Positions 43,023 to 57,150 of a stretch of 64,000 nucleotides of DNA are shown piece by piece. A program made the translations under genes and the position numbers. Location: positions 25,410,595 to 25,474,594 of the forward strand of contig OX439129.1 in assembly GCA_949318235.1 (NCBI GenBank), written 5' to 3'. Under the pieces are notes generated by a model. That model saw nothing but the letters and a program-made list of their open reading frames with translations, was not told the origin of the DNA and did no database searches. The stretch comes from Ecdyonurus torrentis. Its lineage: Eukaryota; Arthropoda; Insecta; Ephemeroptera; Heptageniidae. Within the stretch, counting starts at the first letter, position 1. The number at the start of each line of letters is the position of its first letter.

Positions 43023-44706
43023 CCAAATAAAAAAATAATAAAGACAACAGTCAAATGCAGTTTCTTTTCTCTAAATAAACGCAAAATCTACACCACTTAA
43101 AAATCAATGGCACTGCAATCTCTGAAAAATTTTATTTCACTTTAATACATTTTTATGTTTAGCCTAAAATGTCACTTAAAATGAAACAGAAAGAGCATAA
43201 ATAGCTGAACATCACGACCTAATTTCATTTGCATAAATGACATTCTCTTCTTTTTTGAAAAGCAGAAACTTCTTTAAAAAAGGAGAGTCAAAAATCTCAC
43301 AAGCAGACATCACATTAAAACTTTTGACTTTTTACCCTCAGGTAAAATTATGTGAAAAGTAGGCAATCTGCTCCTTACATGTGTTCCAATTGTTGCATAA
43401 GTTTAAGGAGGCTATAAAACTAGTGGAAAGACTTATATCGAGCCTAACGTCTCTAATTTTACTCTCATTTATCAAATACTTTAAAAAAATTTATAGAATA
43501 AATAAAACGGATTACAATTTAAATAGTTCACAACATAAAATATTTTTATTTCAATATAAATTTGCATCATATAAAAGCATTACATTTAAATGCACATGCG
43601 CGGTTGAAACCAAATGCTTTTGCATGACTTACAATCTTGTTGATATGACAATATTTCATAGTGTGAATAAGTCATAAGTCATAAAGTTTACAATAGTTTC
43701 GTAAATAAATTAAATATCGTATAAATTGAAAAAAAAAAAATGAATGAATGAATAGGCTAGGTTGACCTGAGGTTGACACTGATACTACCTAATACCTATA
43801 TAATATGACATATATTTTCAGATTTTTATGATTTATATCAAAAACTTGTAATTGCAATTTTTTGGACCATTATTTTGCTTTTATAAAAGCTTCTTCTAAA
43901 CATTACTTTTACCATGACAAAAATGCTATAAACAAATCTGTGTTATTTTAATTAACAAAAACTTGTCTTTGTATAGTTTTTGTTTTCATGTCATGTTTCC
44001 TGTCAAACTTTACAAAACTTATTTGATTAAGTTTGTTCTTTAATTAATATATGCTTTTCATAAAATCAAATCAATAATCCAATAACTTTTGTTACCTCAA
44101 ATTTGAATAAAGCTTTTAGTCCTATTTTTAGAATTAATTATACAAAATGTTTAAATTCAGCAATAGTAGTAATTACAATAATGTTTTATATTTTATCTTT
44201 TTCATATAATTATTTGTTAATTTACTGTGGTAATTTTTTTGTATCGCTTAAATTAAAGTACTCATTAAATTTCTACCACATTATAAAATTCATAAAAAAA
44301 AAAAGAAAAAGAAAGAAGGTTTACATTTTAGTTAATTTGAATTAACAGTTGATACTATAAAACCCTTTTTGTAAAATAATTGTGGTTACTATATAGGAAT
44401 TGCAATTTTACTTTTGATGTTTACAAAGAGTCTGTATACATTATGTAGCAGCAAAGCTCATAAAAAAAATATAGTGAAAAAATAGTTTTGTTTTACCGTA
44501 CTGTACGTACTGTAAATACATACCCAAAAGCTACAGCTATATACTTTATATTATAGCGCATGAAATATGTTCCAATGAAGTGAAACATACACTTCACCCA
44601 GGAAAAATTGTTTGATCTGCACCTTGAAAACACATATTCAACACAACATTTCACCTATTCTTTTGACTTCGCCACTGGCCAACTTCCGGTTACCTGTTTA
44701 ACTCCG
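43023..44706. other. AT-rich DNA without recognised gene
   Basis: No exon was supported. The last 40 bp (CCAACTTCCGGTTACCTG) resemble the flank of the MITE at 24074 and lead into the minisatellite. Confidence 0.6.
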
Positions 44707-45170
44707 GTAAGATTATTCAGGTAAGGTTACTCAGGTAAGGTTACTCAGGTAAGGTTACTCAGGTAAGGTTACTCAGGTAAGGTTACTCAGGTAAGGTTAC
44801 TCAGGTAAGGTTACTCAGGTAAGGTTACTCAGGTAAGGTTACTCAGGTAAGGTTACTCAGGTAAGGTTACTCAGGTAAGGTTACTCAGGTAAGGTTACTC
44901 AGGTAAGGTTACTCAGGTAAGGTTACTCAGGTAAGGTTACTCAGGTAAGGTTACTCAGGTAAGGTTACTCAGGTAAGGTTACTCAGGTAAGGTTACTCAG
45001 GTAAGGTTACTCAGGTAAGGTTACTCAGGTAAGGTTACTCAGGTAAGGTTACTCAGGTAAGGTTACTCAGGTAAGGTTACTCAGGTAAGGTTACTCAGGT
45101 AAGGTTACTCAGGTAAGGTTACTCAGGGAGGCTTACTCAGGTAAGGTTATATACACTCAGGTAAGGTTGA
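44707..45170 (+). repeat. 14-bp minisatellite GTAAGGTTACTCAG, 29 perfect units
   Basis: Positions 44721-45126 are exactly 29 identical units. One diverged unit precedes them, and variant and longer units follow to about 45170. Every unit junction reads CAG|GTAAG, the consensus 5' splice donor. The unit contains TAA and is not a multiple of three, so it is not coding. Units are directly abutting with no unique spacers, which rules out a CRISPR array. Confidence 0.97.
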
Positions 45171-46889
<1,719 letters not shown>

Positions 46890-47080
46890 AGGGTGTGTGC
46901 GAATGACATCAATCTGAATGCTTTTCGATGCTCTTCTTGAGCAATGAATAACATTGCTCAGGACAAACGTAGTTTTTTGCAATTTTCTTCGAAAAATTAG
47001 CTACTTTTGGGTTATTATTATTTTTCTTGCATACTTGAGATACTAGTTCAACCTGTTAACAGCATCAATGCTCTCAATTT
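46890..47080 (+). repeat. Interspersed repeat family E copy 1
   Basis: The blocks AACATTGCTCAGGACAAACG, GGCAATTTTCTT-like, ACTTGAGATACTAGTTCAAC and CAGCATCAATGC occur in the same order at 51951-52143. No terminal repeats or coding potential were found. Confidence 0.6.
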
Positions 47081-48284
47081 TGTTACGAATTTTGTTACGA
47101 TTCCTTGAATAACGTTCAAGTAAATAGCATAATGTATTGCTGAAATTTTTACATTAAAGGTTTAACACATTTTGTATTATATTTTTTGAAAGAGAGCCAA
47201 AATAATAATCATACTTGTATATAAAAAAGTATATTATTTTGTACTAATGGAAAGTTATTATTTAAAAAAGTGACACAGACACAGGTTAGCGTTGTAATTA
47301 CATAAAGATTTAAAAAAAATCATCTACTCATACTATGTATATACTAAAATGTCTTCATATAATAATTCAAAACAAGCAATGAACATAATCTAAAAGGATG
47401 CAAGAAAATTAGAATTGCTGTTTTACTCCACTCCACATCTCAATTTTATGTAAAGTCTATAAAAGTTTATTGCGCTATTATTGTAACAACGATCGAGCCT
47501 TAAATTAGATTAAACGTTAACCTAAAAATGATTTTTTTTTTTATTGTAGATTAAAATTCTTGCATTATAAGAGCGGAGAGAGCGAGAGAGATAAAACAGA
47601 ACATTTTCTTAGTAGGTATAGAACGTATATTACTATAACAGAGCGTACAGTACATATATATACGAAGATTTGAATCTTCGAGTGGGGTTAATGTATTCAA
47701 AAGTCGTTATTATTATTATTTTTTATTATATTACTTTTTTTTTTACAAAAAAATATCAGCAGATCTGCATTAGCAAAGAGTTTATATGGCGTTAAAAGAA
47801 AGTTATCAAATATATTCCTTTCCCACTACAACTGATAGATAAAACTAAATCACAGATTTAAATTGTGCAACTGATGCAGATGTGTACAGTGCATTGTTTG
47901 AAAATAAAATAAAGAACAAATCCAATCCCTGCGTTTCTTTTCTTAAGAATAAGCAGATAAGTTCAAACAGCATTCATTGTTATTTTTATACAGTGTTTGT
48001 AGACATACATAAAATAATACTGTATTCATACTTTCAAATATATTTATATTATAATTTTTAGTAATTTCCGTAGTAAAAAAACACAGTAGCCATAATTTTT
48101 AATCCTTATACCAAAGCAATAAAGGATTATAGTATCTGCATTAATTCTTCATTAGTGAATATTTATAATATGCAATTATAGTATAATATAAAAGGAACCA
48201 TCCAAACCATAGAAAATGTCTTTTTAATTTATAAAAAAAAAGTATTTTCAAAAATAAAATTATTTTGTCCAAGAACCTTATTTT

Positions 48285-48540
48285 GACGCCCTAAACGTAT
48301 AATCAAATTTTCAGCTTATGTAACCCGCCCAATTTTTTCTATTGAATGTAAACAATCCTGACGTCAGAAATGTTCAAAATTTGTGCATTTTGCCTATACT
48401 TTACAACTTTTTTGCGCTCTCTTCCGGGGTTTCATTTGAGGAATAGTAAAAATTGAATATGCTTTTGGGTGTCCCATTTTGTGTTTAATGAATTAAAAGT
48501 GCATGTTGTTAGGACTGTACGGTCACTTGAAATACCTAGT
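48285..48540 (+). mobile_element. Family A MITE, worn copy 4
   Basis: It retains the order of family A blocks: a TATGTAACCCGCCCAA segment, CTGACGTCAGAAA, TTTTGCGCTCTCTTCCGGGG, and GTGTTTAATGAATTAAAAG. It is clearly more diverged than the other three, and both ends are unclear. Confidence 0.55.
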
Positions 48541-48685
48541 TTTTATCAATTCTTAAACTAATAGCTTGACATAGAAATTTTTTTTCCATTTATAATGTTA
48601 AATTTTTATTAAAATACCATGAATAACTTTCTTGATATTTCTTATGGTATTAAAAAGACAATTTATTTAAATAATTGATAACCTA

Positions 48686-48686
<1 letters not shown>

Positions 48687-48732
<46 letters not shown>
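48687..48732 (+). repeat. Poly-A run of 46
   Basis: An uninterrupted A46. A second A run of about 29 lies at 49632-49660. Confidence 0.95.
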
Positions 48733-48735
<3 letters not shown>

Positions 48736-49631
48736 TAAATGCGGAAATTCAATATAAATATTTTTATTTTACTTTTAACACAATGAAGAGAGCGACGGGA
48801 GAGAGAGAGAGAAGATGCAAGGAAAATAAATATAATATTTTAATCACAATGATCCGATGTAAAAAGATGATTTTTAATTAAAATTTTACATTTCCTTTTA
48901 AAATTAAGTATGTATATTCTTTGAATTTTAAAATCTATCTATAGTTAATATTTTGCTGTTGTAAAATCTATAATATTTTATTTTATTACGTACTGTATAG
49001 CAAGAATGGAAATGAAAATATTGTTTCTTATACTACAGAATTTCAATGTTTTTCCACGTTTAGCGTATAATGAAAGCAAATGCAGTTACTGAAAGTTTTA
49101 TTTTTATTTTAAGTAAATTTACTTGCTTAAAAAGCAAAATTTCATAATTCCGCGATTTAAAAATTCTCTAATCTAGTGAAATATAACAAATTTGTAACGC
49201 AAATACAACAGAAAGCTAAGAATTCAGTTTATTACATAACGTTAGCAAAAAAATAAAATAAATAAAAACTTTTTTAGCATATAAAATATTTACAGCATAT
49301 CTTAGTGGTGCACCATAATAAGTGGTAAATAATAATACATCATTATATAAGCAGATTCTTTTAAACTCCTTTTTTCCGTTAACAAAAGTTGGTTGTTTTG
49401 TTTGCGTGTTGCACTATCATGTAACGGATTTAAAACATGAATAATAATTAATAATAATAAATGTGATATATATATAAAAATCACTAAAAAGTAAAAATAA
49501 TATTTGTTACCAGCCTTAATTTAAAAAGAAATTTACAGTGAAAAAAATACTATAAAAGTAAAAGAAACTTTTATAGTAGTTATTCTAGTTATGCAGGTTA
49601 AATGTAAAACAACATTTTATTCAGAGTGGGG

Positions 49632-49663
<32 letters not shown>

Positions 49664-49950
49664 AAATGTAGACGGAAAAAAAGGGCAATTGAATGTAATT
49701 GTAATGGGTGACCCTTTTCTTGCCTTGTCTTAATAAATAATTGACACTGACCTTTTTTTTTTATAGAAATTTTTAAGTTATTATTATCATTTAACTTTTA
49801 AATTAATCAGCTAGATTTGTGTTTTATAACTACAATATTTTTGATAAATATTTTGATATACTGTATATTGCAAATATACAGTTTTATTATAAATTTATTA
49901 TTATAATATAGATTATACAGTAGTTATGTATACAATATACGATTTAGTAA

Positions 49951-50048
49951 TGATATATTTTACCATTCAAAAGCTAACGCTAAATTTGCAATGTTATTCT
50001 TATATGAGAAAAATACGCACTAAATTTGAATGGTAAAATATATTATCA
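49951..50048. mobile_element. 98-bp MITE (family D copy 1)
   Basis: TGATATATTTTACCATTCAAA-like and TTGAATGGTAAAATATATTA-like ends form an inverted repeat around a short core containing TTTGCAATGTTATTCTTAT. A copy of nearly the same length lies at 61149-61247. Confidence 0.65.
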
Positions 50049-50390
50049 ATAATGTGTATATAAATTATAATATATATATATATAAAATATAATATGTAAA
50101 TATACGTATAATTTAATAGCTTGCTTCATGCAATTTCAACTAGAAAAACCTATAACAAATTTTATTCCTTTATTTTTTCATTATATTATGTAGGTATAAA
50201 ATACGTATATATATTACAGAAAAAGATCATATTTAATTTGATAAAATATCGTAAATCATGGCATATAAGTTGAGACTTTAACACACACACACACAATTTT
50301 ATTCTCATATCTCATATTTGAATGTAGTAAAAAAAAAAAGTTTTTAATATTTATTTTTATGAATAGAAAAGTTCTTTAATATGTAAAAAT

Positions 50391-50918
50391 TAGAGCTGTA
50401 AATTTAAACCGGTTCGAGCACCCGCCCGGGCCAAAATCTTCGGGTGCTCGTTTTTTTGAAAATGGTAAACCCGGGTTTCGAGCTTTTAGCTCGAAAACGA
50501 GCTTTTTCGAGTTGAGCTCGTGAATGACTCGCGAAAAAAACGAGCTTTTAAAAATAATTCGAGCTAAAGCACAATTTTTGAACAAAGCAAAGAAAAAAAT
50601 GTTTGCAATTTTTGTTTAAATTTGCATTTTTAGTATGCTATGTGGCAAAATAAGCTGTTAAAAATATTTTTAAAATTTATTTCATTTTATTTGTGACTTT
50701 TATCCTTCAAAAACAATTTTTTCATAATAAAAATCAAGCTTTTTTCTTCATAGGCTCGAAGGCTTGTTTTTAAACTTTGGCTCAAAATTCGAGCTTTCCG
50801 AGCTTTGGCTCGTTTTTCGAGTTTAAACTCGATTTCAAGCTAAACCCGGGTTTCAAGTCAAACCGGGTTAAAAAATGTCAGCCCGGGCTAAAAATATTTC
50901 GAGTTTTTTACAGCTCTA
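50391..50918. mobile_element. hAT-type MITE, 528 bp
   Basis: The ends TAGAGCTGTAAA and its complement are flanked by an exact 8-bp duplication GTAAAAAT (50383-50390, 50919-50926). Inside each end lie CCCGGG palindromes and many TCGAGC/GCTCGA motifs, an arrangement typical of subterminal transposase-binding repeats. The middle is plain AT-rich. No transposase is present. Confidence 0.9.
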
Positions 50919-50990
50919 GTAAAAATAGTATAATAAATTTATTACTTTTTAGTGTACTCTTGAGATATAACATGAGATATACCTCCAAGC

Positions 50991-51214
<224 letters not shown>

Positions 51215-51490
51215 TTGCTCTGATCTTATATAATATAAGGTATGACTTCAGCAACACAAAATGAAATTTTTATTGTGTAATCCTCGTCATATGAAAAGTA
51301 AAACTTTTGTACGGTAGTTTTGTAACCACTATAGTTAAACTTTTGAATATGAATAATATAAGTCAACATCAAATTTCTTTTATTTCTACTTTTTTTCCCC
51401 CATTTTATTTTCACATATGAAACAGATAAGAAGCGAAAAAATACGTCTATCTCTATTTTTATATTGAGCTATTTTTCCCTGTTCGTAAAG

Positions 51491-51491
<1 letters not shown>

Positions 51492-51570
<79 letters not shown>
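51492..51570. repeat. (TA)n microsatellite
   Basis: A TA tract of about 79 bp. Confidence 0.95.
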
Positions 51571-51573
<3 letters not shown>

Positions 51574-51950
51574 TGTATGTATATAAAAATGTTTCTTTAT
51601 ACATATTTTTGTATCCCGTTTGTATTCCAATTGTTATCTTTTTATAGCAAAACTATTGCGTTTTTATAAAGTATCAGTAAAAAGATATCTGATATGGCTA
51701 TATTCTTACATTACACATATATTTGATAAAATTGATAATATTACTACTTCTTCTACTTCTTCTTTTTTTTTTTTTGGTAAATGACATTAGGCAACTATTA
51801 TTATTGTATAATATTATATAACTACATAATAATATATTGATACCATATTATATGTTGTCGAAGTATTTATCTCACAATATACATACTGCAGGATGCAGGA
51901 TAGAAACTTTAATTTTAAAGAAAGGTAATTTAATAAGTGACTCATAGATA

Positions 51951-52143
51951 TAGGGTATATCCGCATGACGTCATATTTAATGCGCTTGGACGCCATACTA
52001 GAGTAGTAACATTGCTGAGCACAGGAAAAACTTCGTTTAAGGCAATTTTCTTTGGAAAATCGGTTAATTTTTTGTTATTGTTAATTTTCTCACATACACT
52101 TGAGATACTAATTCAACATATTTACAGCATCAATGCACTCAAA
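51951..52143 (+). repeat. Interspersed repeat family E copy 2
   Basis: It matches 46890-47080 in the same orientation (AACATTGCTGAGCACAGG, ACTTGAGATACTAATTCAAC, CAGCATCAATGCACTCAA). It begins near GGGTATATCCGCATGACGTC. The class is unknown. Confidence 0.6.
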
Positions 52144-52854
52144 AATATTGCATAGTGTTTTAAAATTGGCAAAATGAGTTATTTTCCTATGCCACCCATG
52201 TTATTGAGTGATTCAACATGGCGTTGATATGAATGCATAAATCCTATAGTTTAAGTTTTTGACATTTCAAATGCTCTAAATAAGTTTTTTTATTATTATT
52301 ATTATTTTTTTTTATTTTTTTTTTGCTGCAGTCAAAGCTAATACGTTTTCATTAAATTAAATTCATAAGTACTAAAAATAAACAATATATGCACATATAT
52401 TTTGAGTATGCGTGCCTTGATAGTCTTTGATTTTTCTATTATTTTAGGTACATTATTTTACTTTCTTAAAGGAGATATATCTCTTGCACATACTATGTTT
52501 AAAAAAATATAATATATAGAATTTTTATGATACAACGTTGCATTTATATGCACATATAAATTCATTATTTATTCAAATAAAATGTTATATAAGATTTAAA
52601 TAGTATGTATAATTAAATTTTTATTACTCTAAGCTCATGTGTCTTTTGAGTGTTTTTATTTTTCTTGCTGAGAAAGTACAATATATTTAAGTCTATAAGT
52701 TTTATAAACATAAAATGTAACAAAGAGGTTGTGCTTGGCCTTAATAATGCAATTTAATTGAAATTCATAATAATACAGTATACAGAATAGTAAGTATTTT
52801 AAAATATTTAATTAAAATAGATGCAGATGCAAGAATAAACAATATATTTCTGCA

Positions 52855-52956
<102 letters not shown>

Positions 52957-53144
52957 GCATATGTGAATAACGAGATATCCTAACAATTTTTTTTTCCTTC
53001 AGATGATTAGAGTTAAATCCTTTTCTGCTTATAATTATAAATACATTTTTCTCTATTTCCTGTATGTAAAAGATTCAAAAGTCTATTAAATTTTGTTGTA
53101 CAAATGAATGAAAAATAAAGAGGAAAAAAAGTATAATCTTGTTT

Positions 53145-53285
53145 GACCTCATGTGGTGAACACAAGGATCCAATTTGTACTATAGTTTGCAATAGTGGCA
53201 GAGCAGAGGGCACAGAGGAGCTTATTTTGCTGGCATGCTTGGTTGAAGCAGCCCTAGGAGTCTTATCAGTGCACAAGCCGCAGTG
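53145..53285. other. GC-elevated, coding-like island, strand unclear
   Basis: Both strands stay open. Plus reads CGEHKDPICTIVCNSG... CLVEAALGVLSVHKPQC. Minus reads CGLCTDKTPRAAST... SLCSPHE, between an acceptor-like TTTTCTATAG and a possible donor GAG|GTCAAA. The island stands out against AT-rich flanks. No family was recognised. Confidence 0.25.
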
Positions 53286-53355
53286 CTATAGAAAACCGAG
53301 ACTTAGATTATTACCATAAAAGTTTTATTTGTTCACTCTTACAAAGTTTCTTGTA

Positions 53356-53479
<124 letters not shown>

Positions 53480-54210
53480 GTTAAGTGTATACCAGAAGGT
53501 TGTAATATTTTAAAATAACAATTCAAGCTTGCTAAAAAATTTGCGGCCTTATAATTAATATAACTATATTACTTTAAACCTATTTAATAAAACAAATTAT
53601 AGTAGAAAATAGATACAATAATTAAGGAATATTACAATAAAATCTGCATAGTTTATTTTTTATATCACTCTGTGTGACATTGATTAAATTGCTTTCAAAA
53701 TTTATTTGATATTTAACCTATATGAGCACAATCCAGCGGGTTTAAGAGAAATTTATGAAGTAAATTTTTCTTACGTACGTACGTACGTTTTTTTTTTTTT
53801 TTTTTTTTGCTTATTATTTAATTAAGTATATTTTTTGACATTTTTGTCAATTCATTTTCACGTTATTTTAAATATTATGCAAAAGTTCCATTTTAACTCT
53901 TAATTTTTATTATTATTTTTAATTTTACAAAACTTTTTATAATTCTTCCAAAAATATATATATCTCATTTAAATATTATTTAGCGTAATATATCTTGTTA
54001 CGATGTTTATATTTTCAATCTATAAAATATCACATAGCAAATGTAGTAGTTTAATTGGTTTACAATGAGCACTTTAACTTTAAGTATATTTTCTATGAGG
54101 AATTGCAAATAATAACAATAATATTTATATGCAAGGAGAAATAAAATAGGCAACATACTGTATAAGTATATATGCAACCAGTTGCGCACATTAGGCTATG
54201 TGTTTTCAGT

Positions 54211-54383
54211 TTCCAAAGCAGATGGCAGCATTGAACAGAATCTTTTTCCTTGACAAGCCTCTCTTTATTTTATTTAAACATCGCTTGGAAGTTTATTATT
54301 ATTACCGAGATGTTATAAAGAAAGCATTCCAAGCAGATGAGTCTACTCTCTGTCTGTTCTGTAAAGATGTGAAAAAGCAATGA
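54211..54383 (+). other. Possible terminal coding exon, unidentified
   Basis: An acceptor-like TGTGTTTTCAG is followed by 57 open codons (FPKQMAALNRIFFLDK... CLFCKDVKKQ) and a TGA, with AATAAA-type signals near 54427. The composition is less AT-biased than its surroundings. No domain was recognised and no partner exon could be assigned. It may be a pseudogene fragment or chance. Confidence 0.25.
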
Positions 54384-54763
54384 TACTTATTGATGCATAC
54401 AAAAAAGCGGGTTTTCTCTAATATAATAATAAATTAATAAACCAATTATGGTTCATATTAAATAATTCTAACAGATAATATAAGTTTCATAATTATTATA
54501 CTGTATTTTTATGTGATATATTTAATGTTGTATTACGAAGATATATGAATTAAATCGGACTTTTCGTAGAAGATCATTCCAGCCAGCATTATTTGCAACA
54601 CGTCATGTGTGATAAACGAAAAGCACATTTTTTTTTCTACCTTGAAAACTGCGAGCGCTTTTTCCTCTTTGTATCTCGTATTACATTTCAGACAGGGCTT
54701 AAAGTAGATCTGAAGTCTTACCGGAACGCAATATTGAGATGATTCCACACCCTATTGGGGGGT

Positions 54764-54800
54764 CTGGGGGGCGAAGCCCCCCAGTTGCCCGCCGCAGGCG
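54764..54800. other. Two adjacent GC-rich mini-hairpins with GNA loops
   Basis: The first is a stem GGGGGGC-GAA-GCCCCCC around 54766-54782, containing GCGAAGC, a loop known to give unusually stable DNA mini-hairpins. The second is CGCC-GCA-GGCG at 54790-54800. They lie near the left end of the outer hAT-type element and are far more GC-rich than the rest. Confidence 0.7.
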
Positions 54801-54905
54801 AAAATTTTTTGAAAAAGGGGCGTGGCATTCTTATTTTTTGCTTAATTTTAAGCTAAAATTTTTTCGCTTATAGGTTTAAAAAATTAAAATAAAATTGCTT
54901 ATAAT

Positions 54906-56629
54906 TAGAGACCGGATTTTCAGGTGATCACCTTTTTGTTGCTATGAATAATATAATATGTTCCTTTTTTATAAGAATGTCCACGAACTAGCAACTTTTG
55001 AGCCGTTTGAGATCAACTCTTTTTTTCTCACCTTTTTTTAGGTTTTCACTTTTTTCACCTTTTCATAAATTTTTTTCACCTAAATGGTGACTTTTTTTTT
55101 TTAAGAATTTACAAAATGTTTATAAAAAAATGATTTTTTACCGCAATTTTTTAAAACAGAGAGATTCAATAATGCTGTTCGTAAACCCTGTTCTATTACA
55201 CCAAAAAATGCGCATCCCATTTGAATAACCAAAGGCGATCGTGATTTTAAGAGCAACACTATTGTATGTCATCTATAGTAACATTTTTTTAAATTTATTT
55301 TTAAATCATAATTTGTTGTTGTTGTAGGTTGTACTTGTAATACTACAAAATACCTATTGGCAGTATAGCATTCGACAAAATCAAATAGTAACCTCGTATC
55401 TCAGATTTTGATGTTTTCAAGTATACAGTAGCACTGTAGCTCAGAAAAAAATTACAAAAAATTAACTTTTATTTTATCCTAAGGCACATGTATTGCACAT
55501 TACTTCAGCTCAGTTGCAAATTTTGCCAGCTGATGGTGTCTTTGTAATTAACTAATTAGTAACAAAAAAAAAAAAAATTGTGTCATTTTGAAAACAATGA
55601 TTTCAAAAGTGCATTTCCTCTGAAAGTACATGAGATAAAAATTTCAAACTCAAACAACCAATAAAGGAAATATTGATTATTCATGCCATGCATACAAAAA
55701 AAAATTGCAACCAACCCCTTTGCCAAAATATGCAAAAAACGTAACTTTGAAACTACACGGGTTTAGAAGCTGAAAATCAGTTTAGAGCCATAAATTTGTA
55801 TTGGTAAACTGATTTGATACTTTAATTGAAATAACCTTAAAATAACCTCGAATTATGATGTAAAATTCTTGTGAGCGCCTAATAAATGCAGCCCGCAGCA
55901 CAATCAGCCTGTAAAATGCAACCCGGAGCACATATACTTTTTAAATAAATATATATTTCCTCGCACAAATAACTTTAAAAAATAATTTGAATAGTTTCAT
56001 ATTACCAATACAAAATTCTACCCCTAAAGTGATTTTCATCTTTAAAACCCTTGTAGTTACAAAGTTACGCTTTTTGCATTTTTTGGCAAAGGGGTTGTTT
56101 GCAATTTTTTATTGAATGCATGGCATGAATAATCAATATTTTCTTTATTGGTTGTTTGAATTTGAAATTTTTATCTCATGTACTTTCAGAGGAAATGCAC
56201 TTTTGAAATCATTGTTTTCAAAATGACACAAAAAAAGTTGTTTTTTTTGTTACTAATTAGTTAATTACAAAGACACCATCAGCTGGCAAAATTTGAAGTA
56301 ATGTGCAATACATGTGCCTTAGGATAAAATAAAAGTTAATTTTTTGTAATTTTTTTCTGAGCTACAGTGCTACTGTAAACTTGAAAACATCAAAATCTGA
56401 TATACGAGGTTACTATATTTGATTTAGTCGATATACACTAAAAAAATAATAATAAAGTTATTTTTTTATTTTTGCTTTTTTTTTAATTTTATCACTTTTT
56501 TTCTGAATTTATCACCTTTTTTCAGGTTTATCACTTTTTTTCACTTTTTTTTTTACCTTTTTTGTGCAAAAAAATCACCTTTTCAAGACATTTTTTTACC
56601 AAAAATTTCACCTGAAAATCCGGTCTCTA
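54906..56629. mobile_element. Non-autonomous hAT-type element (inner, nested)
   Basis: The element has inverted repeats TAGAGACCGGATTTTCAGG and its complement, and an exact 8-bp target duplication CTTATAAT at 54898-54905 and 56630-56637. It lies wholly within the outer hAT-type element, so it is younger. Many CACCTTTTT/TCACTTTTTT motifs occur just inside both ends, like subterminal transposase-binding repeats. No coding sequence is present. Its centre is a long foldback. Confidence 0.88.
55373..56430. repeat. Long foldback: about 430-bp inverted arms around a 190-bp spacer
   Basis: The left arm (about 55373-55807) and right arm (about 56001-56430) are near-identical reverse complements. For example, GAAATGCACTTTTGAAATCA in the right arm is mirrored in the left arm. 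The spacer, 55808-56000, has two related copies of a GCCCGCAGCAC/ACCCGGAGCAC-like motif. No clear target duplication was seen at the arm ends. It may be an integral part of the inner element or a third insertion. Confidence 0.85.
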
Positions 56630-57117
56630 CTTATAATTAATTTAATTTTTAAATTATTTCGATTTTTAATGAAAAAATTTGTATATACATTTTTTTCATT
56701 TTTATAATAATATTAATATATGTCTGTATTTTGAAACAATTTTTTTTTTCAAATTTAATTTAGGAAAACAAAAGACAAGATTTTTTTTTATATTTGCAAA
56801 GGTTAATGGTTAATATTAAAATTATGAGTGTGCAATGCCATATCATTTTGATTGATTATTTGATGAAAATATGCTGACTTATGAGTGAAATTTGAGAAAC
56901 ATTTTATTCTATTTATTTTTTAACGTCGGTGCTCATAGAATTTATAGATTACTTTTCTGATAATTAATCTATAAATTCAGCAAAAAAACATCACTTTTAA
57001 TTTTAAAATTATAAAATAAATTGATTATATAAAAAATCCAATTTATAGAAAACCAATGGAAATATAAGTTTGATTCTGGTGATATTTTATGTCATCTCGC
57101 AATGGGTTCAGTAGATG

Positions 57118-57150
<33 letters not shown>

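Larger units (their letters stand above)
47081..50390. other. AT-rich DNA with worn MITEs and poly-A runs
   Basis: It contains the worn family A copy near 48.4 kb, A46, A29 and the 98-bp MITE at 49951. No gene was recognised. Confidence 0.6.

Noticed and set aside
44707..45170. CRISPR-like array of direct repeats
   Set aside because: Units are 14 bp and directly abutting with no unique spacers, in a eukaryotic context; it is a minisatellite.
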